The position numbers and the translations under genes are program-made. A stretch of 36,328 bases of DNA from assembly GCF_000285555.1 (NCBI RefSeq), contig NZ_HE611000.1, positions 239,492 through 275,819 of the forward strand. The letters run 5' to 3'. The notes beneath the pieces were generated by a model, which did no database searches, was not told where the DNA came from, and saw nothing but the letters and a program-made list of their open reading frames with translations. This document shows, piece after piece, positions 7,351 through 15,313 of the stretch. Origin of the DNA: Kurthia massiliensis (GTDB lineage Bacteria > Bacillota > Bacilli > Bacillales_A > Planococcaceae). Within the stretch, counting starts at the first letter, position 1, and each line of letters begins with the position of its first letter.

Positions 7351-7396
7351 ATATATTAATTAGTTAATCAGTTAATTGATTAACTAATTAATATAT
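7351..7396. repeat. 19-bp perfect AT-rich inverted repeat
   Basis: ATATATTAATTAGTTAATC and its exact complement GATTAACTAATTAATATAT flank AGTTAATT. It lies immediately after a GC-containing terminator, so a terminator role would be redundant. The core TTAATTAGTTAA recurs in the palindrome at 29613-29646. The remaining gap to 7536 shows no further feature. Confidence 0.75.
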
Positions 7397-7535
7397 TTTT
7401 AACTATTCTTGATATGAGATAATTCCCATACAAAAGAAGTATATAGGTAAAATATTTACAAAACCTACCCCTTTCGTGATAACATAGACCTGCAAAATAT
7501 TCAGAAAATGCAAACTACTTAAAAGAGGGATTTAC

Positions 7536-7823
7536 ATGAACATTTTACTTGTCCAACCATATAGCCATGATGTCTCATACGATGACGCATCCATTTACCA
7601 ACAACTCTTAACGATTATTGACCATAACGATGTGGACTTTCCAGAAGGCTTTGGCTATGCTGAGCATTTAGAAGATGCTGCAACGACTGTTAAAACAATT
7701 GGAGATGGTTTGCAAAAGCCGGTTGCGATTGGTTTAACATTTGCTGACGGTACGGAAGAAGCTTATTACTATAACCCGCTACATGACAGTCGCTATCCGA
7801 AAGACACCCTTCATAAATCATAG
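7536..7823 (+). CDS. Hypothetical small acidic protein
   Basis: The gene encodes 95 residues, start ATG after AAAGAGGGATTTAC. The protein is acidic and soluble, beginning [17 protein letters not shown] and carrying a segment with alternating strands near the end ([19 protein letters not shown]). There is no signal peptide or membrane segment, and I do not recognise the family. It is preceded by a 130-bp AT-rich gap and followed, about 100 bp later, by the yfhO-like gene on the same strand, but a regulatory hairpin between them argues against simple co-translation. Confidence 0.6.
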
Positions 7824-7889
7824 AAAAACTTTACTTTTAGTAAAAAATTAACAAAATTTCTTTTTTATTCATAATTATCCGTTTCATTC

Positions 7890-7924
7890 ACACCTCCTAT
7901 GGAAATAATCTAATAGGGAGGTGT
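7890..7924 (+). promoter_or_regulatory. Hairpin masking the yfhO Shine-Dalgarno sequence
   Basis: ACACCTCCTAT (7890-7900) is complementary to ATAGGGAGGTGT (7913-7924) apart from one bulged G. The right arm contains the whole SD GGGAGG used by the gene starting at 7931. There is no T run, so it is not a terminator; it should hide the ribosome site. Confidence 0.6.
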
Positions 7925-7930
7925 TGTACT

Positions 7931-10441
7931 GTGATGAAAACATACCGATGGACGATTTTTCTCGGTGCATGTGTCGTTGTGCTCTTTGCACATGCCTATT
8001 ATGTATGGCGCTTCACGCAAGGTTATTACATGGTTGGTTTTGGAGATGGCTTATCACAAATGCTGACGTTTAAACAATACATTCTCCAACAATATGAAAC
8101 GTGGCAAATTACATATGACGATGCCTTTGGTTTTGGTGGCGGCATATTTGCACAACTCAATTACTATTACATGACGAATCTTTTCATGATCCCTTGGTAT
8201 ATTTTCTTTACAATTTGGCCTTTTGAAACGACGATTCACACATGGCTGTTATTACTCATACCGATGAGCATGGTAAAACAATTAGCGATCTTTTTTGTCA
8301 GCTATTATTTGCTGACGTATTTTACAAAAATGAAATGGGCTGCATTCGTCGGCGCAGCTGTTTATAGTATTAGTCCATTTTTCTTTAAAAATCAAACGAT
8401 GGTCGATATTTTAGCAGATATCGCTTTTTGGCTTCCATTCGTCTTGATTGGCGTCGAACGTGTCATGCATCATCGTGCAACAACATGGTTCGTCATTAGT
8501 ACAACGCTATTACTTATTAGTAACTTTTACATCGCTTATATTATTGCCATTTTAACAATCGTTTACATCTTGCTACGTTGGTGCGTGCGCGAAAAAAACG
8601 AGCGCAACATCATCGCACAACTCATACGCTACATCGCTGGAAGTGGTCTCGCATTTGGGCTAAGTAGCTTCGTCTTTATGCCCGCAACTTTCGCTTTTTT
8701 AGATACGAAACGTCCACCATATACGCAAGAAATTCCACTTATAGACGGTTTTAAAAATCTATTCTCGACATCATCAGATTCTTTATGGCTACCGATTTTT
8801 GTCATCGTCTTTTTATGTTTACCATTGTATCACGTGCGAGCATTCCGTTTCTTTGCATTCATTAGTATCATTGGTACCGTTTGTTATTTTAGCCCACTAA
8901 TTGGCAGCTTTTTTAACGGTTTTTCTGCGCCAAATACACGGTGGACACCGATGATCACGCTCGGGTATGCAGGATTAGTAACGATTGTCATTGCCCATTT
9001 AAGTATCATTCGTAAAAAACATTGGTGGATTGCTTTAACGATCGCAGGTATGATGGTGATCATCGTCAGTGTATGGACACACACATGGACGGCACCCCTT
9101 ATATGGTTAGCGCTTTTATGGTTAATAATCGGTTCACTTTTATGCAAACGTCACTATGCAGTCGGTATGACAATACTTTGTTTTTTAATCGTATATGCGA
9201 ATATTTTTCAAACGACGCTATTTCCGAAAACCCAATACGCGAATAGCAACTACATTCAGTCTAATAAGTTTATGAGTGAGGAAATAGATCACATGATGAA
9301 CTATGTACAGACGACTGCCGTCGATCCTCAAGCGAAAGTTGACTGGTCGAATGTATTTCGAGAAAATACGCCACTCCTCTATGATATGAATGGCTTAAGT
9401 GCGTATTCGAGTATTATTAACGGTGAGTTAATGTATATGTATATGCGCGATTTACAAATTGATACAGGTCGCGAAAGTGTGAGCCGCTATCGTACACTCG
9501 GAGATCGAACGAATTTATTAGCGTTATTTCACACGCAATATTATATACGTGACCAGCAATACGAAAATGTCCCTTATGGCTACAGTCCTGTAAAGACGGG
9601 TACGCATTTTACGATATACGAAAATAAACGCATTTTGCCGGCATTTCGCGTCGTCGACAAGCTGTATCATGAAGATGGCTTTAGCGATCAAGCCATGTTA
9701 ACACGCGAACATGCGATGCTTACAGGTGCGATTACATCAATCGGTTTAGAGAAAGTGCCAATTGCGAAGCCGTTAAAACCGCAACGTATCACATTTGAAA
9801 ATGGCACGAGAATGGGCGACCAATTAACTGTTCCGAAGCGGAAGTTTCCTGGGAAGTTACACATTCAACTACCACGTAATGATGCAAAAACATTGTACGT
9901 ACAATTTTCATTAACACCCGTTGACTCAACACGTGCGTTTAAAGTAAAAGTGAATGACTATGAGACGGCACGACGCGCTCTTAATAACCGCTATGCGACG
10001 GGGTATCAACAAATGACGATTGCGGTGCGTGCAACGGATACGGTTACGATTGAATTACCGAAAGGGCAATATACGCTCAATCATTTACAAATTTACGGTG
10101 AAAATTATAAAACGTTAAATCGCGCTGTCAAACAAGCCGTTGCTGCACCTATTCATTGGGACAATGCAAAGGCAAGCGGTACGGTCTATGCACAAAAAGG
10201 CAACATGCTCGTCACACCGATTCCTTTTGAAAATGGTTGGCATGCAAAAATAAACGGTGAACGGGTGCATATTCAACACGTTAATTACGGTTTCATCGGA
10301 CTGCCCCTTAAAAAAGGTAAAAACGTCATTGAACTGCATTATAAGCCACCGACTTGGAACATCACGATTCCACTCTCAATCTTATCGCTCATCATTTTCA
10401 TCATTTGGCAATGGCGTCAACGAAAAAAGCTTCCGTCATAG
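7931..10441 (+). CDS. yfhO: YfhO-family membrane protein (teichoic/lipoteichoic acid glycosylation type)
   Basis: The 836-residue protein has about a dozen membrane segments in the first 430 residues, a large extracytoplasmic region (about 430-810) and a final anchor (NITIPLSILSLIIFIIW) before a basic tail. The early GDGLSQMLTFKQYI, an acidic-residue loop after helix 1, is typical of YfhO and GT-C type glycosyltransferases. Members such as B. subtilis YfhO and related Listeria proteins are linked to transfer of lipid-carried sugars onto cell-wall polymers at the outer face of the membrane. GTG 7931 or ATG 7934 is the start after GGGAGG; translation may be limited by the upstream hairpin. The family is confident, the substrate unknown. 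Confidence 0.8.
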   Translation: MMKTYRWTIFLGACVVVLFAHAYYVWRFTQGYYMVGFGDGLSQMLTFKQYILQQYETWQITYDDAFGFGGGIFAQLNYYYMTNLFMIPWYIFFTIWPFETTIHTWLLLLIPMSMVKQLAIFFVSYYLLTYFTKMKWAAFVGAAVYSISPFFFKNQTMVDILADIAFWLPFVLIGVERVMHHRATTWFVISTTLLLISNFYIAYIIAILTIVYILLRWCVREKNERNIIAQLIRYIAGSGLAFGLSSFVFMPATFAFLDTKRPPYTQEIPLIDGFKNLFSTSSDSLWLPIFVIVFLCLPLYHVRAFRFFAFISIIGTVCYFSPLIGSFFNGFSAPNTRWTPMITLGYAGLVTIVIAHLSIIRKKHWWIALTIAGMMVIIVSVWTHTWTAPLIWLALLWLIIGSLLCKRHYAVGMTILCFLIVYANIFQTTLFPKTQYANSNYIQSNKFMSEEIDHMMNYVQTTAVDPQAKVDWSNVFRENTPLLYDMNGLSAYSSIINGELMYMYMRDLQIDTGRESVSRYRTLGDRTNLLALFHTQYYIRDQQYENVPYGYSPVKTGTHFTIYENKRILPAFRVVDKLYHEDGFSDQAMLTREHAMLTGAITSIGLEKVPIAKPLKPQRITFENGTRMGDQLTVPKRKFPGKLHIQLPRNDAKTLYVQFSLTPVDSTRAFKVKVNDYETARRALNNRYATGYQQMTIAVRATDTVTIELPKGQYTLNHLQIYGENYKTLNRAVKQAVAAPIHWDNAKASGTVYAQKGNMLVTPIPFENGWHAKINGERVHIQHVNYGFIGLPLKKGKNVIELHYKPPTWNITIPLSILSLIIFIIWQWRQRKKLPS

Positions 10442-10454
10442 GGAAGCTTTTTTT
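10423..10454. terminator. Bidirectional terminator between yfhO and the FtsW-like gene
   Basis: AAAAAAGCTTCC pairs exactly with GGAAGCTTTTTT. The stop codons of both convergent genes lie in the loop. Confidence 0.85.
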
Positions 10455-11773
10455 AATGACAACTGTAAAAACATTTTTCGACGATAAACACTTGAAATAA
10501 AGCCAATTAGCATCGCATTTATAAATAACGATGTAGCACCGTAACTAATAAAAGGTAATGGTATATCAATAAGTGGCAATAACCCAACAATCATCAAAAC
10601 TGAATATACACTTTGTGTAATATACAATGTTGCAGCACTTATAACAATATATTTACCGAAAGAAGAAGGCATCGTACGTACGATATACAAAATACGTATA
10701 GCAATCAAAATGATGCATATAATAACAGCCAACCCTGCACTATAACCATACGCATGAATTAATTGAACGAGTGCATAATCTGTATGTGCACCAAAAAATG
10801 GCATGTTATCTGAAGCACCAAAAAATGGCATGTTATCTGAAGCACCAAACCAGCCAGCATCTCCAAGTACCATATTTAATGTAATTATATCATGTCCATA
10901 ATCACCTTCATACAACTCCGGATGTAGAAATGAATGGATACGCGTTAGCTGATAAACTTGATCTGTATAACGATATATATATACCAAATATGCACTTACA
11001 ATAAACAATGCAAAGATTGCTAATGACCAACCTATATATTTTACTTTCTTCGAAAATGTACTATACGTAAAAAGAACCGCCGCAATACAGCTATAAAGAA
11101 AAGCGACTGTCATATTCGGTACATTTAGAAAAGCAATCACGGTTACAATATAAAGCGCGATAAAATGCCACCATTTAAACGCTGTATACGTACATAAACC
11201 TGCGAGGCCAATTGTAATCAAAGGCAGCAATGTCCAAGCATGAATAACAAATGGGCCGAATTTTAATAAACTTTCTCCATTTAAAAAATAGTTAGGTGCT
11301 ACATTTAACCATACTAGACCAAGTGCTGCCACCCCATATAAAAATACACTATATTTCTTAAGTCGACGATAGTCGTAAAACGTACATGCAAATATTATTC
11401 CTAACGCTAATAAGACGTAAATCACTTGCCTTCGCATGTAACTATCTTTTAAATCATGCCCAAATTGGAACGTATAATCTACCGAAGATAATTGTAAAAA
11501 ACTCAGGATTAATAACAGCACTACACCCCCAATTAACCACATATCCCACTTAGGTTTATAAATACGATTCATTGATTTTCCAAGTGTCATTGGTGAACCC
11601 ATCTGTGCTACAGCTTTTTCTTCTGCCTCTACTTTCGTGAAACCATGCTTCATTAAATTGATTGTCGTTACATTTAAATGATGTTCCAATTCTTTCGTAA
11701 CGTGTTGTTTTGCCTCCTTGGAGTGAATATACTGCGTGACATTTTTTAAAAACATTTTACTCGACACGTACAT
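10436..11773 (-). CDS. FtsW/RodA/SpoVE-family protein with N-terminal HAAS-like domain
   Basis: Of 445 residues, about 1-75 form a soluble helical domain (KELEHHLNVTTINLMKHGF, then EAEEKAVAQMGSP) like the HAAS/DUF1700 domains encoded beside PadR regulators. About 80-440 carry ten membrane segments with SEDS-type features: YDYRRLKKYS, then HTDYALVQLIHAYGYSAG in the loop where FtsW/RodA have HTDFIF..EE.G, and a final LPFISYGATS. SEDS proteins polymerise peptidoglycan glycan strands. The acidic residues after HTD are replaced here, and the preceding loop holds a tandem 9-residue repeat, so activity is uncertain. The gene overlaps the PadR-like gene by 17 bp and is last in a sigma-PadR-SEDS operon, suggesting envelope-stress control. 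Confidence 0.75.
   Translation of the reverse strand: MYVSSKMFLKNVTQYIHSKEAKQHVTKELEHHLNVTTINLMKHGFTKVEAEEKAVAQMGSPMTLGKSMNRIYKPKWDMWLIGGVVLLLILSFLQLSSVDYTFQFGHDLKDSYMRRQVIYVLLALGIIFACTFYDYRRLKKYSVFLYGVAALGLVWLNVAPNYFLNGESLLKFGPFVIHAWTLLPLITIGLAGLCTYTAFKWWHFIALYIVTVIAFLNVPNMTVAFLYSCIAAVLFTYSTFSKKVKYIGWSLAIFALFIVSAYLVYIYRYTDQVYQLTRIHSFLHPELYEGDYGHDIITLNMVLGDAGWFGASDNMPFFGASDNMPFFGAHTDYALVQLIHAYGYSAGLAVIICIILIAIRILYIVRTMPSSFGKYIVISAATLYITQSVYSVLMIVGLLPLIDIPLPFISYGATSLFINAMLIGFISSVYRRKMFLQLSLKKASL
10787..10840 (-). repeat. Tandem 27-bp repeat inside the FtsW-like gene
   Basis: Two adjacent 27-bp units, differing only in the first base, encode FFGASDNMP twice in frame. They fall in the extracellular loop before HTDYAL. 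Near identity points to a recent slippage duplication. Confidence 0.8.
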
Positions 11774-12146
11774 GCCCTCCTAATAGCGTTGAAATTGAAT
11801 GGAATGGTCGTTTCTCTCGCTCGTGAAGAGATTGCTTGCCTAATTTCGTTAAAACATAATATTTCACATCTTCTTCCCAATACGCTTGGAGCCAGCCTGC
11901 TTGTACAGCTTCATGTAAAATTGTATAAACGATTCCTTCTTGCTCCTCCTGTTTTAATTGACCACGCATATATAAATGTGTCGTTACATCTATGCCTGAC
12001 TTTGGTGTTTCAACGAGGCTCAGTATATGTTGTTGTAGCGTTTCTTTTTGAATATATTGATGTACTGATCTTTGTTTTGTAAAAGTCGCTTGTCCGAATG
12101 CTGTAGATTTTAATGATTGCTTTAATTGTTTTAAACGATCTTCCAT
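11757..12146 (-). CDS. PadR-like winged-helix regulator
   Basis: The 129-residue protein has a basic helical N-terminus and a winged helix from about residue 38: QHILSLVETPKSGIDVTTHLY, then EGIVYTILHEAVQAGWLQAYW and the wing EEDVKYYVLTKLGKQSLHERE. The 'leu-leu-x-x-aa-g...y.lt..G...l' pattern is that of PadR regulators. Its ATG overlaps the stop of the sigma gene (translational coupling) and its end overlaps the FtsW-like gene, so the three proteins are made together. In HAAS-PadR modules the PadR protein commonly controls its own operon; here it may counter the sigma factor (inference). It lacks the second long dimerisation helix of full-size PadR proteins. Confidence 0.65.
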   Translation of the reverse strand: MEDRLKQLKQSLKSTAFGQATFTKQRSVHQYIQKETLQQHILSLVETPKSGIDVTTHLYMRGQLKQEEQEGIVYTILHEAVQAGWLQAYWEEDVKYYVLTKLGKQSLHEREKRPFHSISTLLGGHVRVE

Positions 12147-12676
12147 TATAGTGCCTCCAATCGCTTTTTTAATAATTGTTTTGCTTTTCGTAGCCTCGTC
12201 TTTACGGTATTCTCATTTATTTGTAATACTTCAGCAATATCTTTCATTGTTCGTTCTTCGTAATAGCATAAATAAATGACTTCACGATATTTTAATGGCA
12301 ATGCAAACACTTCACGTGCTAATTCAGCATCTGCTAATTTTTGGATCACTTGTTGTTCAACATCTGCTGTCGGTACTTTTGCAAAAAGATCATCTTGCTG
12401 TACTGCAACATTTTTAGCGTACCAACTTTTCAAATAATCTTTTGCATGGTTAATCGCAATGCGCCATAGCCACGTTTTTATCGACGAATTATATTGAAAC
12501 GTTGGCAATGCTTTATAACATTTTACAAACACTTCTTGTGCTAAATCTTCTGCTAGAGAAAATTGGTGTACGTATTGTAACATGAGCTGTACAATTTCTT
12601 GTCCATAATCTTGCATTAGCTCATCGATTATTAATTCATGTGGAATTTCTTTCATCTGTTCAATAGTATATGCCAT
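12146..12676 (-). CDS. ECF-type RNA polymerase sigma factor
   Basis: The 176-residue protein has sigma-70 region 2 (about residues 20-90: SLAEDLAQEVFVKCYKAL, FQYNSSIKTWLWRIAINHAK) and region 4 (about 115-172: LPLKYREVIYLCYYEE, TMKDIAEVLQINENTVKTRL). This two-domain layout is that of ECF sigma factors. No classical membrane anti-sigma gene follows; instead come a PadR-like gene overlapping by one base and a HAAS-FtsW membrane protein, so the latter's N-terminal domain may hold the sigma factor at the membrane (inference). The start follows AAAGGAGAGAAATAG. A CGTCTA-type promoter just upstream suggests autoregulation. Confidence 0.85.
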   Translation of the reverse strand: MAYTIEQMKEIPHELIIDELMQDYGQEIVQLMLQYVHQFSLAEDLAQEVFVKCYKALPTFQYNSSIKTWLWRIAINHAKDYLKSWYAKNVAVQQDDLFAKVPTADVEQQVIQKLADAELAREVFALPLKYREVIYLCYYEERTMKDIAEVLQINENTVKTRLRKAKQLLKKRLEAL

Positions 12677-12698
12677 CTATTTCTCTCCTTTCTCTATA

Positions 12699-12733
12699 TT
12701 AGACGAGTGTCATTTTGCGATAGTTTGGTTTTT
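12699..12733 (-). promoter_or_regulatory. Candidate ECF-type autoregulatory promoter
   Basis: On the minus strand, an AACCAAACT -35-like element is followed about 16 bp later by CGTCTA, the -10 type favoured by Bacillus ECF sigma factors, 23 bp before the sigma gene. No good sigma-A promoter is seen in the short gap. Confidence 0.4.
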
Positions 12734-12743
12734 TTCAAAAAAA

Positions 12744-12772
12744 TAAAAAGCTGCGCATTTGCAGCTTTTTAT
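12744..12772 (-). terminator. Terminator of the cyclophilin gene
   Basis: TAAAAAGCTGC and GCAGCTTTTTA flank GCATTT. The A and T runs would allow termination from either side. Confidence 0.8.
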
Positions 12773-12773
12773 A

Positions 12774-13403
12774 CTAGTTTTTATTCGGAGTTGGATAGTC
12801 AAAACCTTTCGTATCGACTGTGACTTTTTTCATCACTTCATCTGTTGTCGGTTTGTCATTTGCATCTGTTGATACGTTGACAATCTCATCAACTGTATCC
12901 ATTCCTTTAATGACTTTACCAAACGCTGCATATTTACCATCTAATTGTGCATTATCTGCAACCATGATGAAAAATTGAGAACCTGCAGAGTTCGGGTCGC
13001 TTGCGCGTGCCATAGACACGATGCCACGTTCATGTTTCAACGTATTATCAAAATCATTTTCGCTAAATTCCCCGTCAATCGTATAGCCAGGACCACCTTG
13101 ACCATTCCCTTCTGGGTCGCCACCTTGAATCATAAATTCCGGGATAACGCGGTGGAACGTTAAGCCGTCATATTTTCCAGCCTCTACTAATGAAATAAAG
13201 TTTGCAACCGTATTCGGCGCAATTTTTGGATAGAGCTCCATCACAATTTTTTCATCGTTTGCCATCGTAATCGTAACGACTGGATTTTCTTTTACATCTT
13301 TTGCGTATGTTGTGTTTGTTTTCGTTGCTTCTTTTTGTTCGTTCCCACATGCTGCTAAGACAGCTGCGATCATCAGTACAACGATTAATCCGATCTGTTT
13401 CAT
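12774..13403 (-). CDS. Cyclophilin-type peptidyl-prolyl isomerase, lipoprotein
   Basis: The 209-residue precursor starts at the ATG 13403 after AGAGGGGGATTTTA. A signal peptide ends in the lipobox VLAAC (Cys19), so the mature protein is anchored to the outer face of the membrane. The cyclophilin core (about 50-195) shows APNTVANFISLVEAG, the active-site FHRVIPEFMIQGGDP with catalytic Arg, GFVSMAR-like GIVSMARA, GSQFFI and LDGKYAAFGKV. It should catalyse proline cis-trans isomerisation in secreted proteins during folding, alongside PrsA-type foldases. It is monocistronic between two terminators. Cyclophilin identity is near certain; the client proteins are unknown. Confidence 0.92.
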   Translation of the reverse strand: MKQIGLIVVLMIAAVLAACGNEQKEATKTNTTYAKDVKENPVVTITMANDEKIVMELYPKIAPNTVANFISLVEAGKYDGLTFHRVIPEFMIQGGDPEGNGQGGPGYTIDGEFSENDFDNTLKHERGIVSMARASDPNSAGSQFFIMVADNAQLDGKYAAFGKVIKGMDTVDEIVNVSTDANDKPTTDEVMKKVTVDTKGFDYPTPNKN

Positions 13404-13443
13404 TAAAATCCCCCTCTTATACATTCTTTTCTATTATACAAAA

Positions 13444-13471
13444 AAAGAAACCGCTTTGTGACGGTTTCTTT
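13444..13471 (-). terminator. Terminator of the TPR-protein gene
   Basis: AAAGAAACCG and CGGTTTCTTT flank CTTTGTGA. It overlaps the stop of the minus-strand gene ending at 13470. Confidence 0.8.
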
Positions 13472-14288
13472 AACACGCGGTATGGCACCACTGCTCATAT
13501 AATTGCTGCATTGCGTCATTCGGCTTTTGCGCCAGCATATAGCGCATATCTTTCATCAAACAGTTATACGTTAAGCGTTCAAATGGCTGACACGCTTCAA
13601 ATAACGTTTCACATTGTGCGAAATCAATCGGTGTGCGATAGAGCGCATAGTTTAAAAATTGCTGCATCAACGCACATTTCGCCCCAAGCTGTGGTTTTGT
13701 TTTTGATAATTCTAGCGTTTCTAGCTCCCGTAATAGTTGCTCAGCTGTGCGCCACTTTGATAAATGAATGTACGCGCTCGCCAAATAACTGTGAATGTGT
13801 AAATACAATGCAGGATTTTCCATCGAAATTTGCGCCATCATATTCGGGTGAATATCATTGTACAATTTAATCGCATTTACATATTCATCTACTTCATAAA
13901 AATATAAAATTTGATAGTATAAGATGGCCCCTGCTGTATATGCAACAATAGGTTGGTCTTGTACATTCGCCGTCAACAAATGAAAGCGCTTAATTTTTTC
14001 ACGCGCATGACCTACATCATGTAACATAAGCGCGTAAATGATTTCAACGTGTAAATATGCTAACTCTTCTTCAAACGTTTGGCACGCATGAAGTTCTCGT
14101 TGAAACTGCTCATAATACTTTTTCGTTAAAGCACCTTCGCCCAAATTCCGTGCACTAATAAAACACGACTGCAACAGTAATTGTTTTTCTTTCCCAGTTA
14201 CCTCGACTAAACGTTGTTCTCCAAGCGCTAGCGCTTCATTAAAACGTGCCATCGACACAAGTTGTTTGACTTGCATTGCAATTGTCAT
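13470..14288 (-). CDS. TPR-like helical repeat protein, no DNA-binding domain
   Basis: The 272-residue protein is almost entirely helical, with repeated helix pairs (ARFNEALALGEQRL, HVEIIYALMLHDVGHAREKI, YLASAYIHLSKWRTAEQLL) that resemble tetratricopeptide repeats. It has no signal peptide, membrane segment or HTH. ATG 14288 follows TAGGAGCTAAAAACC. In size and look it resembles the C-terminal sensor half of Rgg/PlcR-type regulators, such as the complete HTH-TPR protein at 28466, but without the HTH. It may bind a peptide or protein partner, as Rap proteins do. It is divergent from a lipoprotein gene about 240 bp away; that gap is AT-rich with no clear operator. Confidence 0.6.
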   Translation of the reverse strand: MTIAMQVKQLVSMARFNEALALGEQRLVEVTGKEKQLLLQSCFISARNLGEGALTKKYYEQFQRELHACQTFEEELAYLHVEIIYALMLHDVGHAREKIKRFHLLTANVQDQPIVAYTAGAILYYQILYFYEVDEYVNAIKLYNDIHPNMMAQISMENPALYLHIHSYLASAYIHLSKWRTAEQLLRELETLELSKTKPQLGAKCALMQQFLNYALYRTPIDFAQCETLFEACQPFERLTYNCLMKDMRYMLAQKPNDAMQQLYEQWCHTAC

Positions 14289-14524
14289 GGTTTTTAGCTC
14301 CTAGTCCAATTATAGTACCTTCATTATACAACGATTCCACAAAATAATTAACGGAAAATAAAAATAATTAATTTTACTCATTTTCTCTACTTTAATATCG
14401 TATTTATTTGCGCTAAATCCACTTTTTTGTTCCATTATCTATTACTTAAATTTTCATACATACGATTTTTATTATTTTTTTGCTATGATAATCTCATCGA
14501 AAAATTACGTAAGAGGTGAAGCAT

Positions 14525-14935
14525 GTGCAACATTTGAAAATCGTGTTGTCTTTAGCGATTTCAGTTGTAGGACTCGCAGGATGTCAATCTACAAAACAAA
14601 ATATTGAACAGCGTATTAATATCGAAACCTATACAGACCAAGATTATCGTACATCTATCAATACGACGAGTGCGAAGGAAACAATTGCATTATTAAATGA
14701 TGTCGATTGGCAATCTGTGAGTATCGGTAAAGCACGCCCTGCGGATTATAAAGTGCAGTTTTCAAATTCATTAACCGATGCAAAAACGCCTGTTTACGAA
14801 ATTTGGTTAAGTCCTCATAAAGACCGTCTAGAAATTATCGTGCCCGCAACAAATCGTTATGCCCAATTGGATCGCCAAATGTCACAAAAACTATTTAAAA
14901 TGCTGACGCAGCGCGATCTTGCATCTATTCAATAA
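14525..14935 (+). CDS. Small lipoprotein of unknown function
   Basis: I chose GTG 14525 because AAGAGGTG stands six bases before it; an in-frame GTG at 14516 overlaps that SD. The 136-residue precursor has a signal peptide ending LAGC (Cys about 20), so it should be a membrane-anchored extracellular lipoprotein. The mature part is polar, with an alpha-beta look (AKETIALLNDVDWQSVSIG, then TPVYEIWLSPHKDRLEIIVP), like the DUF-type lipoproteins of Bacillus. No catalytic motif is seen. It stands alone; a weak AT-rich promoter region precedes it. Confidence 0.65.
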   Translation: MQHLKIVLSLAISVVGLAGCQSTKQNIEQRINIETYTDQDYRTSINTTSAKETIALLNDVDWQSVSIGKARPADYKVQFSNSLTDAKTPVYEIWLSPHKDRLEIIVPATNRYAQLDRQMSQKLFKMLTQRDLASIQ

Positions 14936-15021
14936 ATATATATTTGCGGTTCTAAAGTTTTATATCTTTTGACTCACTCCTGACGTATAAGAGACGTATA
15001 ATCGTCGTGGAGGTGATGAGA

Positions 15022-15243
15022 ATGTATGTTAATTTAAATAACATTCAGTCTACACTTGCAACGACATCAAATGCCTTAACAAAACCACAAACGTTAATGA
15101 CAGAGGCCGATTCAAAAGAAACAACTGCTAGCAATGCGCATACTGATACGGTAACGATTAGTAGCTCTGCATTAGAATTGTACACGTCGTCTATGCAAAC
15201 GAGTGACGAAGAAAAAGACACTACAGACGACCAAGCAAAATAG
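15022..15243 (+). CDS. Small disordered hypothetical protein
   Basis: The 73-residue protein starts at ATG 15022, which follows the ideal GGAGGTGATGAGA. It is rich in Thr, Ser, Asp and Gln with an acidic tail (DEEKDTTDDQAK) and is probably unstructured. The piece DTVTISSSALELY resembles the short Val-x-Ile-Ser-Ser segment seen in several motility-associated small proteins and FlgM N-termini, but the rest does not match FlgM, so I give no function. Upstream, TTGACT and repeated GTATAA sequences may form its promoter. Confidence 0.6.
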   Translation: MYVNLNNIQSTLATTSNALTKPQTLMTEADSKETTASNAHTDTVTISSSALELYTSSMQTSDEEKDTTDDQAK

Positions 15244-15271
15244 TTAAGATACCGCATTTATTCATACATGC

Positions 15272-15308
15272 AAAAAGCTGACAAGGATTTTTCCCTGTCA
15301 GCTTTTTT
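15272..15308. terminator. Bidirectional terminator
   Basis: AAAAAGCTGACAAGG pairs with CCCTGTCAGCTTTTT. It separates the convergent genes ending at 15243 and 15314. Confidence 0.85.
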
Positions 15309-15313
15309 ATGTG

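Noticed and set aside
15022..15243. FlgM (anti-sigma-28) call for the small disordered protein
   Set aside because: Only the short VTISSSA segment is similar; the C-terminal helices that bind sigma-28 are absent.
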